This document shows, in pieces, positions 11,294 through 24,583 of a stretch of DNA of 64,000 nt. Position numbers and translations under genes: made by a program. The first letter of the stretch is position 1; each line of letters begins with the position of its first letter. The DNA comes from Megaustenia siamemsis (Eukaryota > Mollusca > Gastropoda > Stylommatophora > Ariophantidae). The stretch is from positions 60,983,543 to 61,047,542 of the forward strand of contig JAVIAB010000159.1 in NCBI GenBank assembly GCA_032433765.1, written 5' to 3'. The notes below the pieces were generated by a model. It was given only the letters and a program-made list of their open reading frames with translations. It searched no databases and was not told the origin of the DNA.

Positions 11294-12347
11294 AAACAAC
11301 TTTTAGAATGCCTAAAAGAGATACATCTAGATGACGTGGACTTACGATTAATATGTAATCTATACTGGGAACAAACAGCAATAATAAAATATAACAATGA
11401 GAACTCTACACCCATTGATATAAAAAGAGGTTAAGACAGGGATGCATCCTATCACCAAGCTTGTTCAAGCTATACACTGAGCAAATCTTTAAAAAACATC
11501 ATAGAGATGCCAGGCCTACAAATTAATGGAAATATATTCAATAACCTAAGATATGCTGATGATACTGTACTACTAGCAGAAAATCCTAAAGATCTACAAC
11601 AATTACTTAATGAAATAAACATGACAAGCAAAAAATATGGTCTAGATATGAATATCAAAAAGACTAAAACTATGATCATAATTAAAAAAAAAGAAAATAC
11701 TCAAAACCCACAAGCGGTTATCAAAATTGAAGGAATAGACCTGGCGACAGTTCAGAACTACAACTAACTTGGACATACTATAACCAGTGATGGAAAATGT
11801 ACAACTGAAATAAACAAAGAATAGGAATGGCAAAAAGTAATTTCAATGTCATGAAGAACATACTAACATCAAAACAATTAACACCAAGCCTAAAACTAAG
11901 AATAGCAAAATGTTACATCTTCTCAATATTCCTGTATGGTGCAGAAACATGCACATTAGATAAATAAACAGAATAGATAATTGAAGCCTTTGAAATGTGG
12001 ATATATAGAAGAATAGGTAGAATTGGATGGAAGGAAAAGAAAACAAACGATGAAGTATTAAAACAACTAAAAATGAAAAGAGAACTACTAAACACAATTC
12101 AAACAAGACAAATGCGACTTTTGGGCCATGTTAAAAGACACAACAGCCTACTAAAAGTAATCCTGGAGGGGGAAAATACAAGGTAAAAGAGGCAGAGGCA
12201 GACCAAGACTAAAAATGGACGAGTAAGATCAAAAGATAGACAAATCAGCCTATGACAACCTGCACCATCAAAACAAGAGACAGAGCAGAATGGCGCTCCA
12301 TGGTAGCCATCCTTCGTTGCGGAGACGGCACTAGACGATGATGATGA
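11294..12347 (+). pseudogene. LINE-C reverse transcriptase, 3' half (unit 3)
   Basis: Carries the variant without the extra A near 11,800, so the TSDGKCTTEIN block reads further than in units 1, 2, 4 and 6. Other stops are unchanged. Confidence 0.85.
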
Positions 12348-13863
12348 ATCTATGGCCACTAGAAAGATAAATGGAGACAGAAGGCATCCCTGCCTTACTC
12401 CTGTTCTTATTTCAAATGCTTATGTAAGCTGCCATTCATGAACCACACTAGATTTTGTTCCTTCATACATTATTTTTGTCAGGTTAATAAACTTTATGGG
12501 GATTCCGTAATGACTCCGCAACTTCCAAAGCATTCTTTTGTCTAAACTATCAAATGCTTTTTCGTAATCTATGAATCCAATATGAAGTAGCAATTTTAGT
12601 TCTAAACTTTGTTCCACTATTATACGTAGGGTAGTTATTTGATCAACACATGATCTGTTCTTCCTAAAACCTTTTTGTTCATCTCTCAAATGTTTCTCTA
12701 TGGTCTCATTTAGTCTCTCCATAATGATTCTGCTTAATATTTTTCCTTCCACTGATAGTAGCATAATTCCCCTATAATTTGTGCACTCCTGTAAACTTCC
12801 TTTCTTAGGTAGTTTGATCATATAACCTTCTTTCCAGTCTTTAGGTATTTCTTTCCTCTCCCAAATTTTATCTAATAGATTATGTAGCATCTTTGTAGAG
12901 TTGTTCATACCTGATTTGATGGCTACCGAAGAAATTTCATCTGGTCCTTTCTGGCTTTACCATTTTTTTTAATAGCTTGATGGCTTTCATTATTTCGTCT
13001 TTACTTGATTTTCTAGAGTTATCTGCTGGTAGTATATCTGGAGGGTCATTTAAGCCGGGTCTGTTCAAAAGTACTTCAAAGTGCTCTTACCATCTCTCCA
13101 ATTGTACCCTTATATTACTAAGCTGATTTTTTTCTTATCTTTAATAAAGACATTGATCTATTTGCATTGTATACTTAATTTCTTTGTGCTGTTGTACAGT
13201 TCTTTCATATTACCTTTATTTCCTGGATCCTCTGTCTCTTATGCTAGTTCTTCTGTATATTTCCTTTTTATCCCTTTTAATGCATCTTCTCACTTCTTTG
13301 TTCACCTTAGTGTACGCTTCCTGTGTCTTGGCTTTAGCACTTCTCGTCTGCCTTAATTTTTGTCTGCTTTTTTTTTTGTTCTTTTTTTCTTTATTTTTAT
13401 CCAAGGTCTATGCTGTCGTCCATGCCTTATTCTGGCGTTCTCTTTTCCCCAGCGTTTCTTCGTATCTATCCAAATGTCTTTTACCTGTTTCCAATGATCT
13501 TCTATATTTATTGTATTTTCTAGTTGTTGAGGGACTTGGTATTTGTTTTCAATTGTGACTGCGAATTTATCTTTCATTCTTTGTTCTTTAAGAAACCCTG
13601 CATTGATATACTTTCTACCCTTAATCGTTGTAGTATATCTTTTCAGTTTATGTTTGGCTATCAGAAGTTGACGATCTGAATGTACATCTGCCCCTCTATA
13701 TACTTTTACATCTTTTAAGGATGATTTAAAATTATAATTAATACATATGTGATATATGTTTGATTTTCCGTTCTGTGATCTGGTGACACCCATGTAACTT
13801 TATATATTCTATTATGTTGGAATATTGTTCCTAAAAGGCTCATTTGATTAAGGGCACAGAAAT
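12348..13863 (-). pseudogene. LINE-A reverse transcriptase and linker (unit 3)
   Basis: Palm frame at 12420-12908, linker frame at 13353-13793. Near-identical to unit 2. Confidence 0.85.
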
Positions 13864-14647
13864 TGTGTTGCTTGCAGCAATATTCTTTCATACACTCGAC
13901 AGGAAAAGTAGGGAACAGAACCCGGTCGTGGTTAATGCTGAGGTCAACGGTCTCATCTGCGATAATACCGATGAGAACGATGCAGTCATCTATACAGACG
14001 GATCTGTAAGACGACACGAAAGAAGTGCATGGGCATTTACAGCACGCTCAGCAGGCAGAATAGCCAAGGAAGACAGTGGTGCATACGCCATGACCACGAG
14101 TAGCATGACAATGGAGGTGATGGCAGTGACCAAGGCATTCAAATGGTTAGAGTCACAAGACTACATCCACGCATGTATACTGAGTGATTCGATGAGCATG
14201 ATAAAAAAAGTGGAGGCGGGCTATGTACGCATGCAATGGGTAGAGTCGTTGCAGAAATCCAAAATACGTAAGGTCACCTTTGTCTATGTCCCTGGACATG
14301 CGGGAGTACGGGGAAATGAGAGAGCGGACAGGTTGGCTAGCTGCGCTGTCGTTGAGGACGGGCAACCGATGGATCGGGCGGACATCATCAATGCCCTTCG
14401 AGATGTTGGAAGAGCACAGGACTTCGACAAACACAGATCAACGTCACTTCTTCGGATGATGGAAATGGGAGTTAAGATGGGCACAGCCAGAAATGAGAAA
14501 CTTAGTGGCCGTGTAAGAAGACTTATCAACCAACATAGAACTGGAGTCGTCAGTCGCTGGACACTGAGGGAATTGCTGAGGAGGGGATCTGAGCACCTAT
14601 GGACATGTTCGGAGTGCAATGATGATGACCCGCAAATGACTCAATAA
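13844..14647 (+). CDS. RNase HI-type domain ORF from a LINE (unit 3)
   Basis: Intact 267-codon frame like unit 2, with serine after NEKL as in unit 1. All four catalytic acidic positions and the HAG block are present. Bracketed by caatattctttcat at 13878-13891 and about 14653-14666. Confidence 0.75.
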   Translation: MIKGTEIVLLAAIFFHTLDRKSREQNPVVVNAEVNGLICDNTDENDAVIYTDGSVRRHERSAWAFTARSAGRIAKEDSGAYAMTTSSMTMEVMAVTKAFKWLESQDYIHACILSDSMSMIKKVEAGYVRMQWVESLQKSKIRKVTFVYVPGHAGVRGNERADRLASCAVVEDGQPMDRADIINALRDVGRAQDFDKHRSTSLLRMMEMGVKMGTARNEKLSGRVRRLINQHRTGVVSRWTLRELLRRGSEHLWTCSECNDDDPQMTQ

Positions 14648-15117
14648 TGACTCAATATTCTTTCATGTCATTCGCAGTAATTCATATGTCAGCGAAAGTC
14701 TCTCAAGTCATTTATTTGTCATTCATAGTCACTTGTGTCATTCATCTGTCAGTCATAGTCACTTATATCATTCATAGTCTTAAAAAAGAGAGCCCTAAAA
14801 CTGTTTGAGACGAATCTCGATTCTTTCAATATTACAATAAACTGAACATCTTTTTATGTCTGACACTTTAAAATATCCATAATTTTATCTATAAAATGTG
14901 GCTGTTTCATTTGTTGTTTCAGCATTAGAATGGAGTTTTGCAATAACGATGATCAAAATCCATTATTTTCGGTCGGCCATTCGGTTTGGTATTCTCACAA
15001 CGTTTGTTGCACGCTTGTTGTTTTGTGATTTGATCGTTCTGTCTTGTCACGTGGCCAAATCATCTTATATTGTCTTCCTCTTCTTCCTCTTCTACTCTTC
15101 CTCTTCTTCTACATTTC

Positions 15118-15454
15118 AGCTCCCTGTGGAGCATATGTCTTCTACAAACACTTTCCAAGTCGTTCTGTTTCTTGCCATTCTTTTAAGACCATTCCATGTC
15201 TTCCCCATGATCGTATTTTCTTTTTCTATCTTTCTTCTCCAAGAATTAATTGGTCTTCCTCTTTGTCTTTTCCCTGGGGATTCCAAAAAAGGGCCTGATG
15301 TGTAATACTCTTAGTTCGCTTCAGCAGTGTGTGTCCCATGCAGCGCCATCGTCTTCGCTGTATCTCTTTATCCACTGGTATTTCACTGGTACATTTCCAT
15401 AGTTCTATGTTAGTGATTTTGTCCTGCCATTTCCATGCTTTTATTCTGCGTAAG
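15118..15454 (-). pseudogene. LINE-A 3' end fragment (unit 3)
   Basis: Same fragment; it joins LINE-C at the same base (attctgcgtaag, then atatatggcagg). Confidence 0.75.
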
Positions 15455-16008
15455 ATATATGGCAGGATTATATACCAGAACTATTTCACGACCAAAGGGA
15501 CAAGAAACCACATATAAATTGTACATCGGGCTGTAAAATCTTAAAATCTGAGGTGGAAAAAGCTATAAAAATAATGAAAAAGGGAAATGCAGCAGGACCT
15601 GACAGCATACAGATAGAGATGATACAGGCACTAGAAGATTTTAGCATTGAAGTGATTACAGACATATGCAACGACATATACCACACATGATACATACCAA
15701 ATGAACTAAAAACATCAACTTTCATTGCATTGCTTAGAAAGAATGGTGCAGTTGAAGGCAGTGACTTTAGAACAATAAACTTAATGAGCCATGTTACAAA
15801 AATCTTGCAAAAAGTTATACCAGGAAGGATTCAGAATAAATACTGAATTAGATGAGCAGCAATTTGGATTTGGGAAAATAGCGGGACAAATGGAGCCATA
15901 ATGTGCATGAGAAAATTAATCGAAAAGTACACAGAAGTAAACAAACCAATATATGCATGCTTCATAGACTGCACCAAATTTTTTGATACAGTACACCACA
16001 AACAACTT
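15455..16008 (+). pseudogene. LINE-C reverse transcriptase, 5' half (units 3-4)
   Basis: Copy of 4733-5286; continues at 16655. Confidence 0.8.
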
Positions 16009-16654
16009 ATCATCATCATCATCATCATCATGTGCCATACCGGTTGGCGTAGGTGATCATGTCCCTCCACAATCTTCTATCTACAGTGAATCGTATCTGT
16101 TCTGTTGTTGAATGTTTTCCATGCTATGACACTAAGCTATCCAGTATTTTCTCTCTTTGTCGTCCGCGATCTCTCTTTACTTTTATTTTTCCAGTTGTAA
16201 CCAAGTATTCCAACTTATCATGATGTGCCCGAAAAATGTTGATTGCTTCACTCTGATGTTTTTTAAGAGCTCCCTTTTTGTGTTGGCCTCTGAGAACTTC
16301 CTCATTGGTCTTTTTAGCTGTCCAGGGAACTTTCAACATTCTTCTGAGAAATCCCATCTACGTGGCCTCTAATCGTCTTTTCATTTGTTTGTCTACTGTC
16401 CATGATTCGCATCCATAGGTCAGAATTGGTTCTATATAGCACCAATGAACACTCTTTCTCATTTATATTGACATAGATTTGTTACATAAGATATTTTCAT
16501 TTATTGAAATGCTATTTTGGCCTTAGATATTATGATTTTTATTTATGTGGTGCATCTCCCATCTGATGTTATTATTGTGTCCAAGTATTTGAAACGTTGC
16601 ACTTGTTTCAGATTTGTCTGTTTTTTTTTATACTGCATGATAGTGATTGTTTCT
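16009..16654 (-). mobile_element. LINE-B insertion inside LINE-C (unit 4)
   Basis: Flanked by aaacaactt at 16000-16008 and 16655-16663. It has the 9-T form of the homopolymer, as in units 3 and 5. Confidence 0.85.
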
Positions 16655-17709
16655 AAACAACTTTTAGAATGCCTAAAAGAGATACATCTAGATGACGTGG
16701 ACTTACGATTAATATGTAATCTATACTGGGAACAAACAGCAATAATAAAATATAACAATGAGAACTCTACACCCATTGATATAAAAAGAGGTTAAGACAG
16801 GGATGCATCCTATCACCAAGCTTGTTCAAGCTATACACTGAGCAAATCTTTAAAAAACATCATAGAGATGCCAGGCCTACAAATTAATGGAAATATATTC
16901 AATAACCTAAGATATGCTGATGATACTGTACTACTAGCAGAAAATCCTAAAGATCTACAACAATTACTTAATGAAATAAACATGACAAGCAAAAAATATG
17001 GTCTAGATATGAATATCAAAAAGACTAAAACTATGATCATAATTAAAAAAAAAGAAAATACTCAAAACCCACAAGCGGTTATCAAAATTGAAGGAATAGA
17101 CCTGGCGACAGTTCAGAACTACAACTAACTTGGACATACTATAACCAGTGATGGAAAATGTACAAACTGAAATAAATAAAGAATAGGAATGGTAAAAAGT
17201 AATTTCAATGTCATGAAGAACATACTAACATCAAAACAATTAACACCAAGCCTAAAACTAAGAATAGCAAAATGTTACATCTTCTCAATATTCCTGTATG
17301 GTGCAGAAACATGCACATTAGATAAATAAACAGAATAGATAATTGAAGCCTTTGAAATGTGGATATATAGAAGAATAGGTAGAATTGGATGGAAGGAAAA
17401 GAAAACAAACGATGAAGTATTAAAACAACTAAAAATGAAAAGAGAACTACTAAACACAATTCAAACAAGACAAATGCGACTTTTGGGCCATGTTAAAAGA
17501 CACAACAGCCTACTAAAAGTAATCCTGGAGGGGGAAAATACAAGGTAAAAGAGGCAGAGGCAGGCCAAGACTAAAAATGGACGAGTAAGATCAAAAGATA
17601 GACAAATCAGCCTATGACAACCTGCACCATCAAAACAAGAGACAGAGCAGAATGGCGCTCCATGGTAGCCATCCTTCGTTGCGGAGACGGCACTAGACGA
17701 TGATGATGA
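16655..17709 (+). pseudogene. LINE-C reverse transcriptase, 3' half (unit 4)
   Basis: Same broken frame as units 1 and 2, with private base changes (for example in the purine-rich block near 17,565). Confidence 0.85.
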
Positions 17710-19225
17710 ATCTATGGCCACTAGAAAGATAAATGGAGACAGAAGGCATCCCTGCCTTACTCCTGTTCTTATTTCAAATGCTTATGCAAGCTGCCATTCA
17801 TGAACCACACTAGATTTTGTTCCTTCATACATTATTTTTGTCAGGTTAATAAACTTTATGGGGATTCCGTAATGACTCCGCAACTTCCAAAGCATTCTTT
17901 TGTCTAAACTATCAAATGCTTTTTCGTAATCTATGAATCCAATATGAAGTAGCAATTTTAGTTCTAAACTTTGTTCCACTATTATACGTAGGGTAGTTAT
18001 TTGATCAACACATGATCTGTTCTTCCTAAAACCTTTTTGTTCATCTCTCAAATGTTTCTCTATGGTCTCATTTAGTCTCTCCATAATGATTCTGCTTAAT
18101 ATTTTTCCTTCCACTGATAGTAGCATAATTCCCCTATAATTTGTGCACTCCTGTAAACTTCCTTTCTTAGGTAGTTTGATCATATAACCTTCTTTCCAGT
18201 CTTTAGGTATTTCTTTCCTCTCCCAAATTTTATCTAATAGATTATGTAGCATCTTTGTAGAGTTGTTCATACCTGATTTGATGGCTACCGAAGAAATTTC
18301 ATCTGGTCCTTTCTGGCTTTACCATTTTTTTTAATAGCTTGATGGCTTTCATTATTTCGTCTTTACTTGATTTTCTAGAGTTATCTGCTGGTAGTATATC
18401 TGGAGGGTCATTTAAGCCGGGTCTGTTCAAAAGTACTTCAAAGTGCTCTTACCATCTCTCCAATTGTACCCTTATATTACTAAGCTGATTTTTTTCTTAT
18501 CTTTAATAAAGACATTGATCTATTTGCATTGTATACTTAATTTCTTTGTGCTGTTGTACAGTTCTTTCATATTACCTTTATTTCCTGGATCCTCTGTCTC
18601 TTATGCTAGTTCTTCTGTATATTTCCTTTTTATCCCTTTTAATGCATCTTCTCACTTCTTTGTTCACCTTAGTGTACGCTTCCTGTGTCTTGGCTTTAGC
18701 ACTTCTCGTCTGCCTTAATTTTTGTCTGCTTTTTTTTTTGTTCTTTTTTTCTTTATTTTTATCCAAGGTCTATGCTGTCGTCCATGCCTTATTCTGGCGT
18801 TCTCTTTTCCCCAGCGTTTCTTCGTATCTATCCAAATGTCTTTTACCTGTTTCCAATGATCTTCTATATTTATTGTATTTTCTAGTTGTTGAGGGACTTG
18901 GTATTTGTTTTCAATTGTGACTGCGAATTTATCTTTCATTCTTTGTTCTTTAAGAAACCCTGCATTGATATACTTTCTACCCTTAATCGTTGTAGTATAT
19001 CTTTTCAGTTTATGTTTGGCTATCAGAAGTTGACGATCTGAATGTACATCTGCCCCTCTATATACTTTTACATCTTTTAAGGATGATTTAAAATTATAAT
19101 TAATACATATGTGATATATGTTTGATTTTCCGTTCTGTGATCTGGTGACACCCATGTAACTTTATATATTCTATTATGTTGGAATATTGTTCCTAAAAGG
19201 CTCATTTGATTAAGGGCACAGAAAT
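17710..19225 (-). pseudogene. LINE-A reverse transcriptase and linker (unit 4)
   Basis: Palm frame at 17782-18270, linker frame at 18715-19155. A single substitution changes the last palm-frame residue. Confidence 0.85.
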
Positions 19226-20009
19226 TGTGTTGCTTGCAGCAATATTCTTTCATACACTCGACAGGAAAAGTAGGGAACAGAACCCGGTCGTGGTTAATGC
19301 TGAGGTCAACGGTCTCATCTGCGATAATACCGATGAGAAAGATGCAGTCATCTATACAGACGGATCTGTAAGACGACACGAAAGAAGTGCATGGGCATTT
19401 ACAGCACGCTCAGCAGGCAGAATAGCCAAGGAAGACAGTGGTGCATACGCCATGACCACGAGTAGCATGACAATGGAGGTGATGGCAGTGACCAAGGCAT
19501 TCAAATGGTTAGAGTCACAAGACTACATCCACGCATGTATACTGAGTGATTCGATGAGCATGATAAAAAAAGTGGAGGCGGGCTATGTACGCATGCAATG
19601 GGTAGAGTCGTTGCAGAAATCCAAAATACGTAAGGTCACCTTTGTCTATGTCCCTGGACATGCGGGAGTACGGGGAAATGAGAGAGCGGACAGGTTGGCT
19701 AGCTGCGCTGTCGTTGAGGACGGGCAACCGATGGATCGGGCGGACATCATCAATGCCCTTCGAGATGTTGGAAGAGCACAGGACTTCGACAAACACAGAT
19801 CCACGTCACTTCTTCGGATGATGGAAATGGGAGTTAAGATGGGCACAGCCAGAAATGAGAAACTTGTTGGCCGTGTAAGAAGACTTATCAACCAACATAG
19901 AACTGGAGTCGTCAGTCGCTGGACACTGAGGGAATTGCTGAGGAGGGGATCTGAGCACCTATGGACATGTTCGGAGTGCAATGATGATGACCCGCAAATG
20001 ACTCAATAA
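19206..20009 (+). CDS. RNase HI-type domain ORF from a LINE (unit 4)
   Basis: Intact 267-codon frame; DEKDAV replaces DENDAV just before the first catalytic Asp, and NEKL is followed by valine. Bracketed by caatattctttcat at 19240-19253 and about 20015-20028. Confidence 0.75.
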   Translation: MIKGTEIVLLAAIFFHTLDRKSREQNPVVVNAEVNGLICDNTDEKDAVIYTDGSVRRHERSAWAFTARSAGRIAKEDSGAYAMTTSSMTMEVMAVTKAFKWLESQDYIHACILSDSMSMIKKVEAGYVRMQWVESLQKSKIRKVTFVYVPGHAGVRGNERADRLASCAVVEDGQPMDRADIINALRDVGRAQDFDKHRSTSLLRMMEMGVKMGTARNEKLVGRVRRLINQHRTGVVSRWTLRELLRRGSEHLWTCSECNDDDPQMTQ

Positions 20010-20479
20010 TGACTCAATATTCTTTCATGTCATTCGCAGTAATTCATATGTCAGCGAAAGTCTCTCAAGTCATTTATTTGTCATTCATAGTCACTTGTGT
20101 CATTCATCTGTCAGTCATAGTCACTTATATCATTCATAGTCTTAAAAAAGAGAGCCCTAAAACTGTTTGAGACGAATCTCGATTCTTTCAATATTACAAT
20201 AAACTGAACATCTTTTTATGTCTGACACTTTAAAATATCCATAATTTTATCTATAAAATGTGGCTGTTTCATTTGTTGTTTCAGCATTAGAATGGAGTTT
20301 TGCAATAACGATGATCAAAATCCATTATTTTCGGTCGGCCATTCGGTTTGGTATTCTCACAACGTTTGTTGCACGCTTGTTGTTTTGTGATTTGATCGTT
20401 CTGTCTTGTCACGTGGCCAAATCATCTTATATTGTCTTCCTCTTCTTCCTCTTCTACTCTTCCTCTTCTTCTACATTTC

Positions 20480-20816
20480 AGCTCCCTGTGGAGCATATGT
20501 CTTCTACAAACACTTTCCAAGTCGTTCTGTTTCTTGTCATTCTTTTAAGACCATTCCATGTCTTCCCCATGATCGTATTTTCTTTTTCTATCTTTCTTCT
20601 CCAAGAATTAATTGGTCTTCCTCTTTGTCTTTTCCCTGGGGATTCCAAAAAAGGGCCTGATGTGTAATACTCTTAGTTCGCTTCAGCAGTGTGTGTCCCA
20701 TGCAGCGCCATCGTCTTCGCTGTATCTCTTTATCCACTGGTATTTCACTGGTACATTTCCATAGTTCTATGTTAGTGATTTTGTCCTGCCATTTCCATGC
20801 TTTTATTCTGCGTAAG
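20480..20816 (-). pseudogene. LINE-A 3' end fragment (unit 4)
   Basis: Same fragment, with one private substitution near 20,537. Confidence 0.75.
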
Positions 20817-21370
20817 ATATATGGCAGGATTATATACCAGAACTATTTCACGACCAAAGGGACAAGAAACCACATATAAATTGTACATCGGGCTGTAAAA
20901 TCTTAAAATCTGAGGTGGAAAAAGCTATAAAAATAATGAAAAAGGGAAATGCAGCAGGACCTGACAGCATACAGATAGAGATGATACAGGCACTAGAAGA
21001 TTTTAGCATTGAAGTGATTACAGACATATGCAACGACATATACCACACATGATACATACCAAATGAACTAAAAACATCAACTTTCATTGCATTGCTTAGA
21101 AAGAATGGTGCAGTTGAAGGCAGTGACTTTAGAACAATAAACTTAATGAGCCATGTTACAAAAATCTTGCAAAAAGTTATACCAGGAAGGATTCAGAATA
21201 AATACTGAATTAGATGAGCAGCAATTTGGATTTGGGAAAATAGCGGGACAAATGGAGCCATAATGTGCATGAGAAAATTAATCGAAAAGTACACAGAAGT
21301 AAACAAACCAATATATGCATGCTTCATAGACTGCACCAAATTTTTTGATACAGTACACCACAAACAACTT
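20817..21370 (+). pseudogene. LINE-C reverse transcriptase, 5' half (units 4-5)
   Basis: Copy of 4733-5286; continues at 22014. Confidence 0.8.
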
Positions 21371-22013
21371 ATCATCATCATCATCATCATGTGCCATACC
21401 GGTTGGCGTAGGTGATCATGTCCCTCCACAATCTTCTATCTACAGTGAATCGTATCTGTTCTGTTGTTGAATGTTTTCCATGCTATGACACTAAGCTATC
21501 CAGTATTTTCTCTCTTTGTCGTCCGCGATCTCTCTTTACTTTTATTTTTCCAGTTGTAACCAAGTATTCCAACTTATCATGATGTGCCCGAAAAATGTTG
21601 ATTGCTTCACTCTGATGTTTTTTAAGAGCTCCCTTTTTGTGTTGGCCTCTGAGAACTTCCTCATTGGTCTTTTTAGCTGTCCAGGGAACTTTCAACATTC
21701 TTCTGAGAAATCCCATCTACGTGGCCTCTAATCGTCTTTTCATTTGTTTGTCTACTGTCCATGATTCGCATCCATAGGTCAGAATTGGTTCTATATAGCA
21801 CCAATGAACACTCTTTCTCATTTATATTGACATAGATTTGTTACATAAGATATTTTCATTTATTGAAATGCTATTTTGGCCTTAGATATTATGATTTTTA
21901 TTTATGTGGTGCATCTCCCATCTGATGTTATTATTGTGTCCAAGTATTTGAAACGTTGCACTTGTTTCAGATTTGTCTGTTTTTTTTTATACTGCATGAT
22001 AGTGATTGTTTCT
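21371..22013 (-). mobile_element. LINE-B insertion inside LINE-C (unit 5)
   Basis: Flanked by aaacaactt at 21362-21370 and 22014-22022. The ATC tail is one triplet shorter than in the other copies. Confidence 0.85.
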
Positions 22014-23068
22014 AAACAACTTTTAGAATGCCTAAAAGAGATACATCTAGATGACGTGGACTTACGATTAATATGTAATCTATACTGGGAACAAACAGCA
22101 ATAATAAAATATAACAATGAGAACTCTACACCCATTGATATAAAAAGAGGTTAAGACAGGGATGCATCCTATCACCAAGCTTGTTCAAGCTATACACTGA
22201 GCAAATCTTTAAAAAACATCATAGAGATGCCAGGCCTACAAATTAATGGAAATATATTCAATAACCTAAGATATGCTGATGATACTGTACTACTAGCAGA
22301 AAATCCTAAAGATCTACAACAATTACTTAATGAAATAAACATGACAAGCAAAAAATATGGTCTAGATATGAATATCAAAAAGACTAAAACTATGATCATA
22401 ATTAAAAAAAAAGAAAATACTCAAAACCCACAAGCGGTTATCAAAATTGAAGGAATAGACCTGGCGACAGTTCAGAACTACAACTAACTTGGACATACTA
22501 TAACCAGTGATGGAAAATGTACAACTGAAATAAACAAAAGAATAGGAATGGCAAAAAGTAATTTCAATGTCATGAAGAACATACTAACATCAAAACAATT
22601 AACACCAAGCCTAAAACTAAGAATAGCAAAATGTTACATCTTCTCAATATTCCTGTATGGTGCAGAAACATGCACATTAGATAAATAAACAGAATAGATA
22701 ATTGAAGCCTTTGAAATGTGGATATATAGAAGAATAGGTAGAATTGGATGGAAGGAAAAGAAAACAAACGATGAAGTATTAAAACAACTAAAAATGAAAA
22801 GAGAACTACTAAACACAATTCAAACAAGACAAATGCGACTTTTGGGCCATGTTAAAAGACACAACAGCCTACTGAAAGTAATCCTGGAGGGGGAAAATAC
22901 AAGGTAAAAGAGGCAGAGGCAGACCAAGACTAAAAATGGACGAGTAAGATCAAAAGGTAGACAAATCAGCCTATGACAACCTGCACCATCAAAACAAGAG
23001 ACAGAGCAGAATGGCGCTCCATGGTAGCCATCCTTCGTTGCGGAGACGGCACTAGACGATGATGATGA
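22014..23068 (+). pseudogene. LINE-C reverse transcriptase, 3' half (unit 5)
   Basis: Carries the unit-3 variant near 22,520 plus one more A (aaacaaaagaatagg), which matches the ancestral reading in the better-preserved copy at 31.7-33.9 kb. It is the least decayed array copy at this point. Confidence 0.85.
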
Positions 23069-24583
23069 ATCTATGGCCACTAGAAAGATAAATGGAGACA
23101 GAAGGCATCCCTGCCTTACTCCTGTTCTTATTTCAAATGCTTATGTAAGCTGCCATTCATGAACCACACTAGATTTTGTTCCTTCATACATTATTTTTGT
23201 CAGGTTAATAAACTTTATGGGGATTCCGTAATGACTCCGCAACTTCCAAAGCATTCTTTTGTCTAAACTATCAAATGCTTTTTCGTAATCTATGAATCCA
23301 ATATGAAGTAGCAATTTTAGTTCTAAACTTTGTTCCACTATTATACGTAGGGTAGTTATTTGATCAACACATGATCTGTTCTTCCTAAAACCTTTTTGTT
23401 CATCTCTCAAATGTTTCTCTATGGTCTCATTTAGTCTCTCCATAATGATTCTGCTTAATATTTTTCCTTCCACTGATAGTAGCATAATTCCCCTATAATT
23501 TGTGCACTCCTGTAAACTTCCTTTCTTAGGTAGTTTGATCATATAACCTTCTTTCCAGTCTTTAGGTATTTCTTTCCTCTCCCAAATTTTATCTAATAGA
23601 TTATGTAGCATCTTTGTAGAGTTGTTCATACCTGATTTGATGGCTACCGAAGAAATTTCATCTGGTCCTTTCTGGCTTTACCATTTTTTTTAATAGCTTG
23701 ATGGCTTTCATTATTTCGTCTTTACTTGATTTTCTAGAGTTATCTGCTGGTAGTATATCTGGAGGGTCATTTAAGCCGGGTCTGTTCAAAAGTACTTCAA
23801 AGTGCTCTTACCATCTCTCCAATTGTACCCTTATATTACTAAGCTGATTTTTTTCTTATCTTTAATAAAGACATTGATCTATTTGCATTGTATACTTAAT
23901 TTCTTTGTGCTGTTGTACAGTTCTTTCATATTACCTTTATTTCCTGGATCCTCTGTCTCTTATGCTAGTTCTTCTGTATATTTGCTTTTATCCCTTTTAA
24001 TGCATCTTCTCACTTCTTTGTTCACCTTAGTGTACGCTTCCTGTGTCTTGGCTTTAGCACTTCTCGTCTGCCTTAATTTTTGTCTGCTTTTTTTTTTGTT
24101 CTTTTTTTCTTTATTTTTATCCAAGGTCTATGCTGTCGTCCATGCCTTATTCTGGCGTTCTCTTTTCCCCAGCGTTTCTTCGTATCTATCCAAATGTCTT
24201 TTACCTGTTTCCAATGATCTTCTATATTTATTGTATTTTCTAGTTGTTGAGGGACTTGGTATTTGTTTTCAATTGTGACTGCGAATTTATCTTTCATTCT
24301 TTGTTCTTTAAGAAACCCTGCATTGATATACTTTCTACCCTTAATCGTTGTAGTATATCTTTTCAGTTTATGTTTGGCTATCAGAAGTTGACGATCTGAA
24401 TGTACATCTGCCCCTCTATATACTTTTACATCTTTTAAGGATGATTTAAAATTATAATTAATACATATGTGATATATGTTTGATTTTCCGTTCTGTGATC
24501 TGGTGACACCCATGTAACTTTATATATTCTATTATGTTGGAATATTGTTCCTAAAAGGCTCATTTGATTAAGGGCACAGAAAT
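23069..24583 (-). pseudogene. LINE-A reverse transcriptase and linker (unit 5)
   Basis: Palm frame at 23141-23629, linker frame at 24073-24513. It carries the small change near 23,980 shared only with unit 6. Confidence 0.85.

Larger units (their letters stand above)
10720..16080. repeat. Tandem array unit 3
   Basis: Length 5361 bp. In the LINE-C segment near 11,800 it reads tacaactgaaataaacaaag, where units 1, 2, 4 and 6 carry an extra A and other changes. It shares this variant with unit 5. The T-run before the LINE-C junction has 9 T. Confidence 0.95.
16081..21439. repeat. Tandem array unit 4
   Basis: Length 5359 bp. It has a private Asn-to-Lys change in the RNase H region (near 19,340) and six instead of seven ATC repeats at the junction with the next unit. 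The RNase H frame is intact. Confidence 0.95.
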
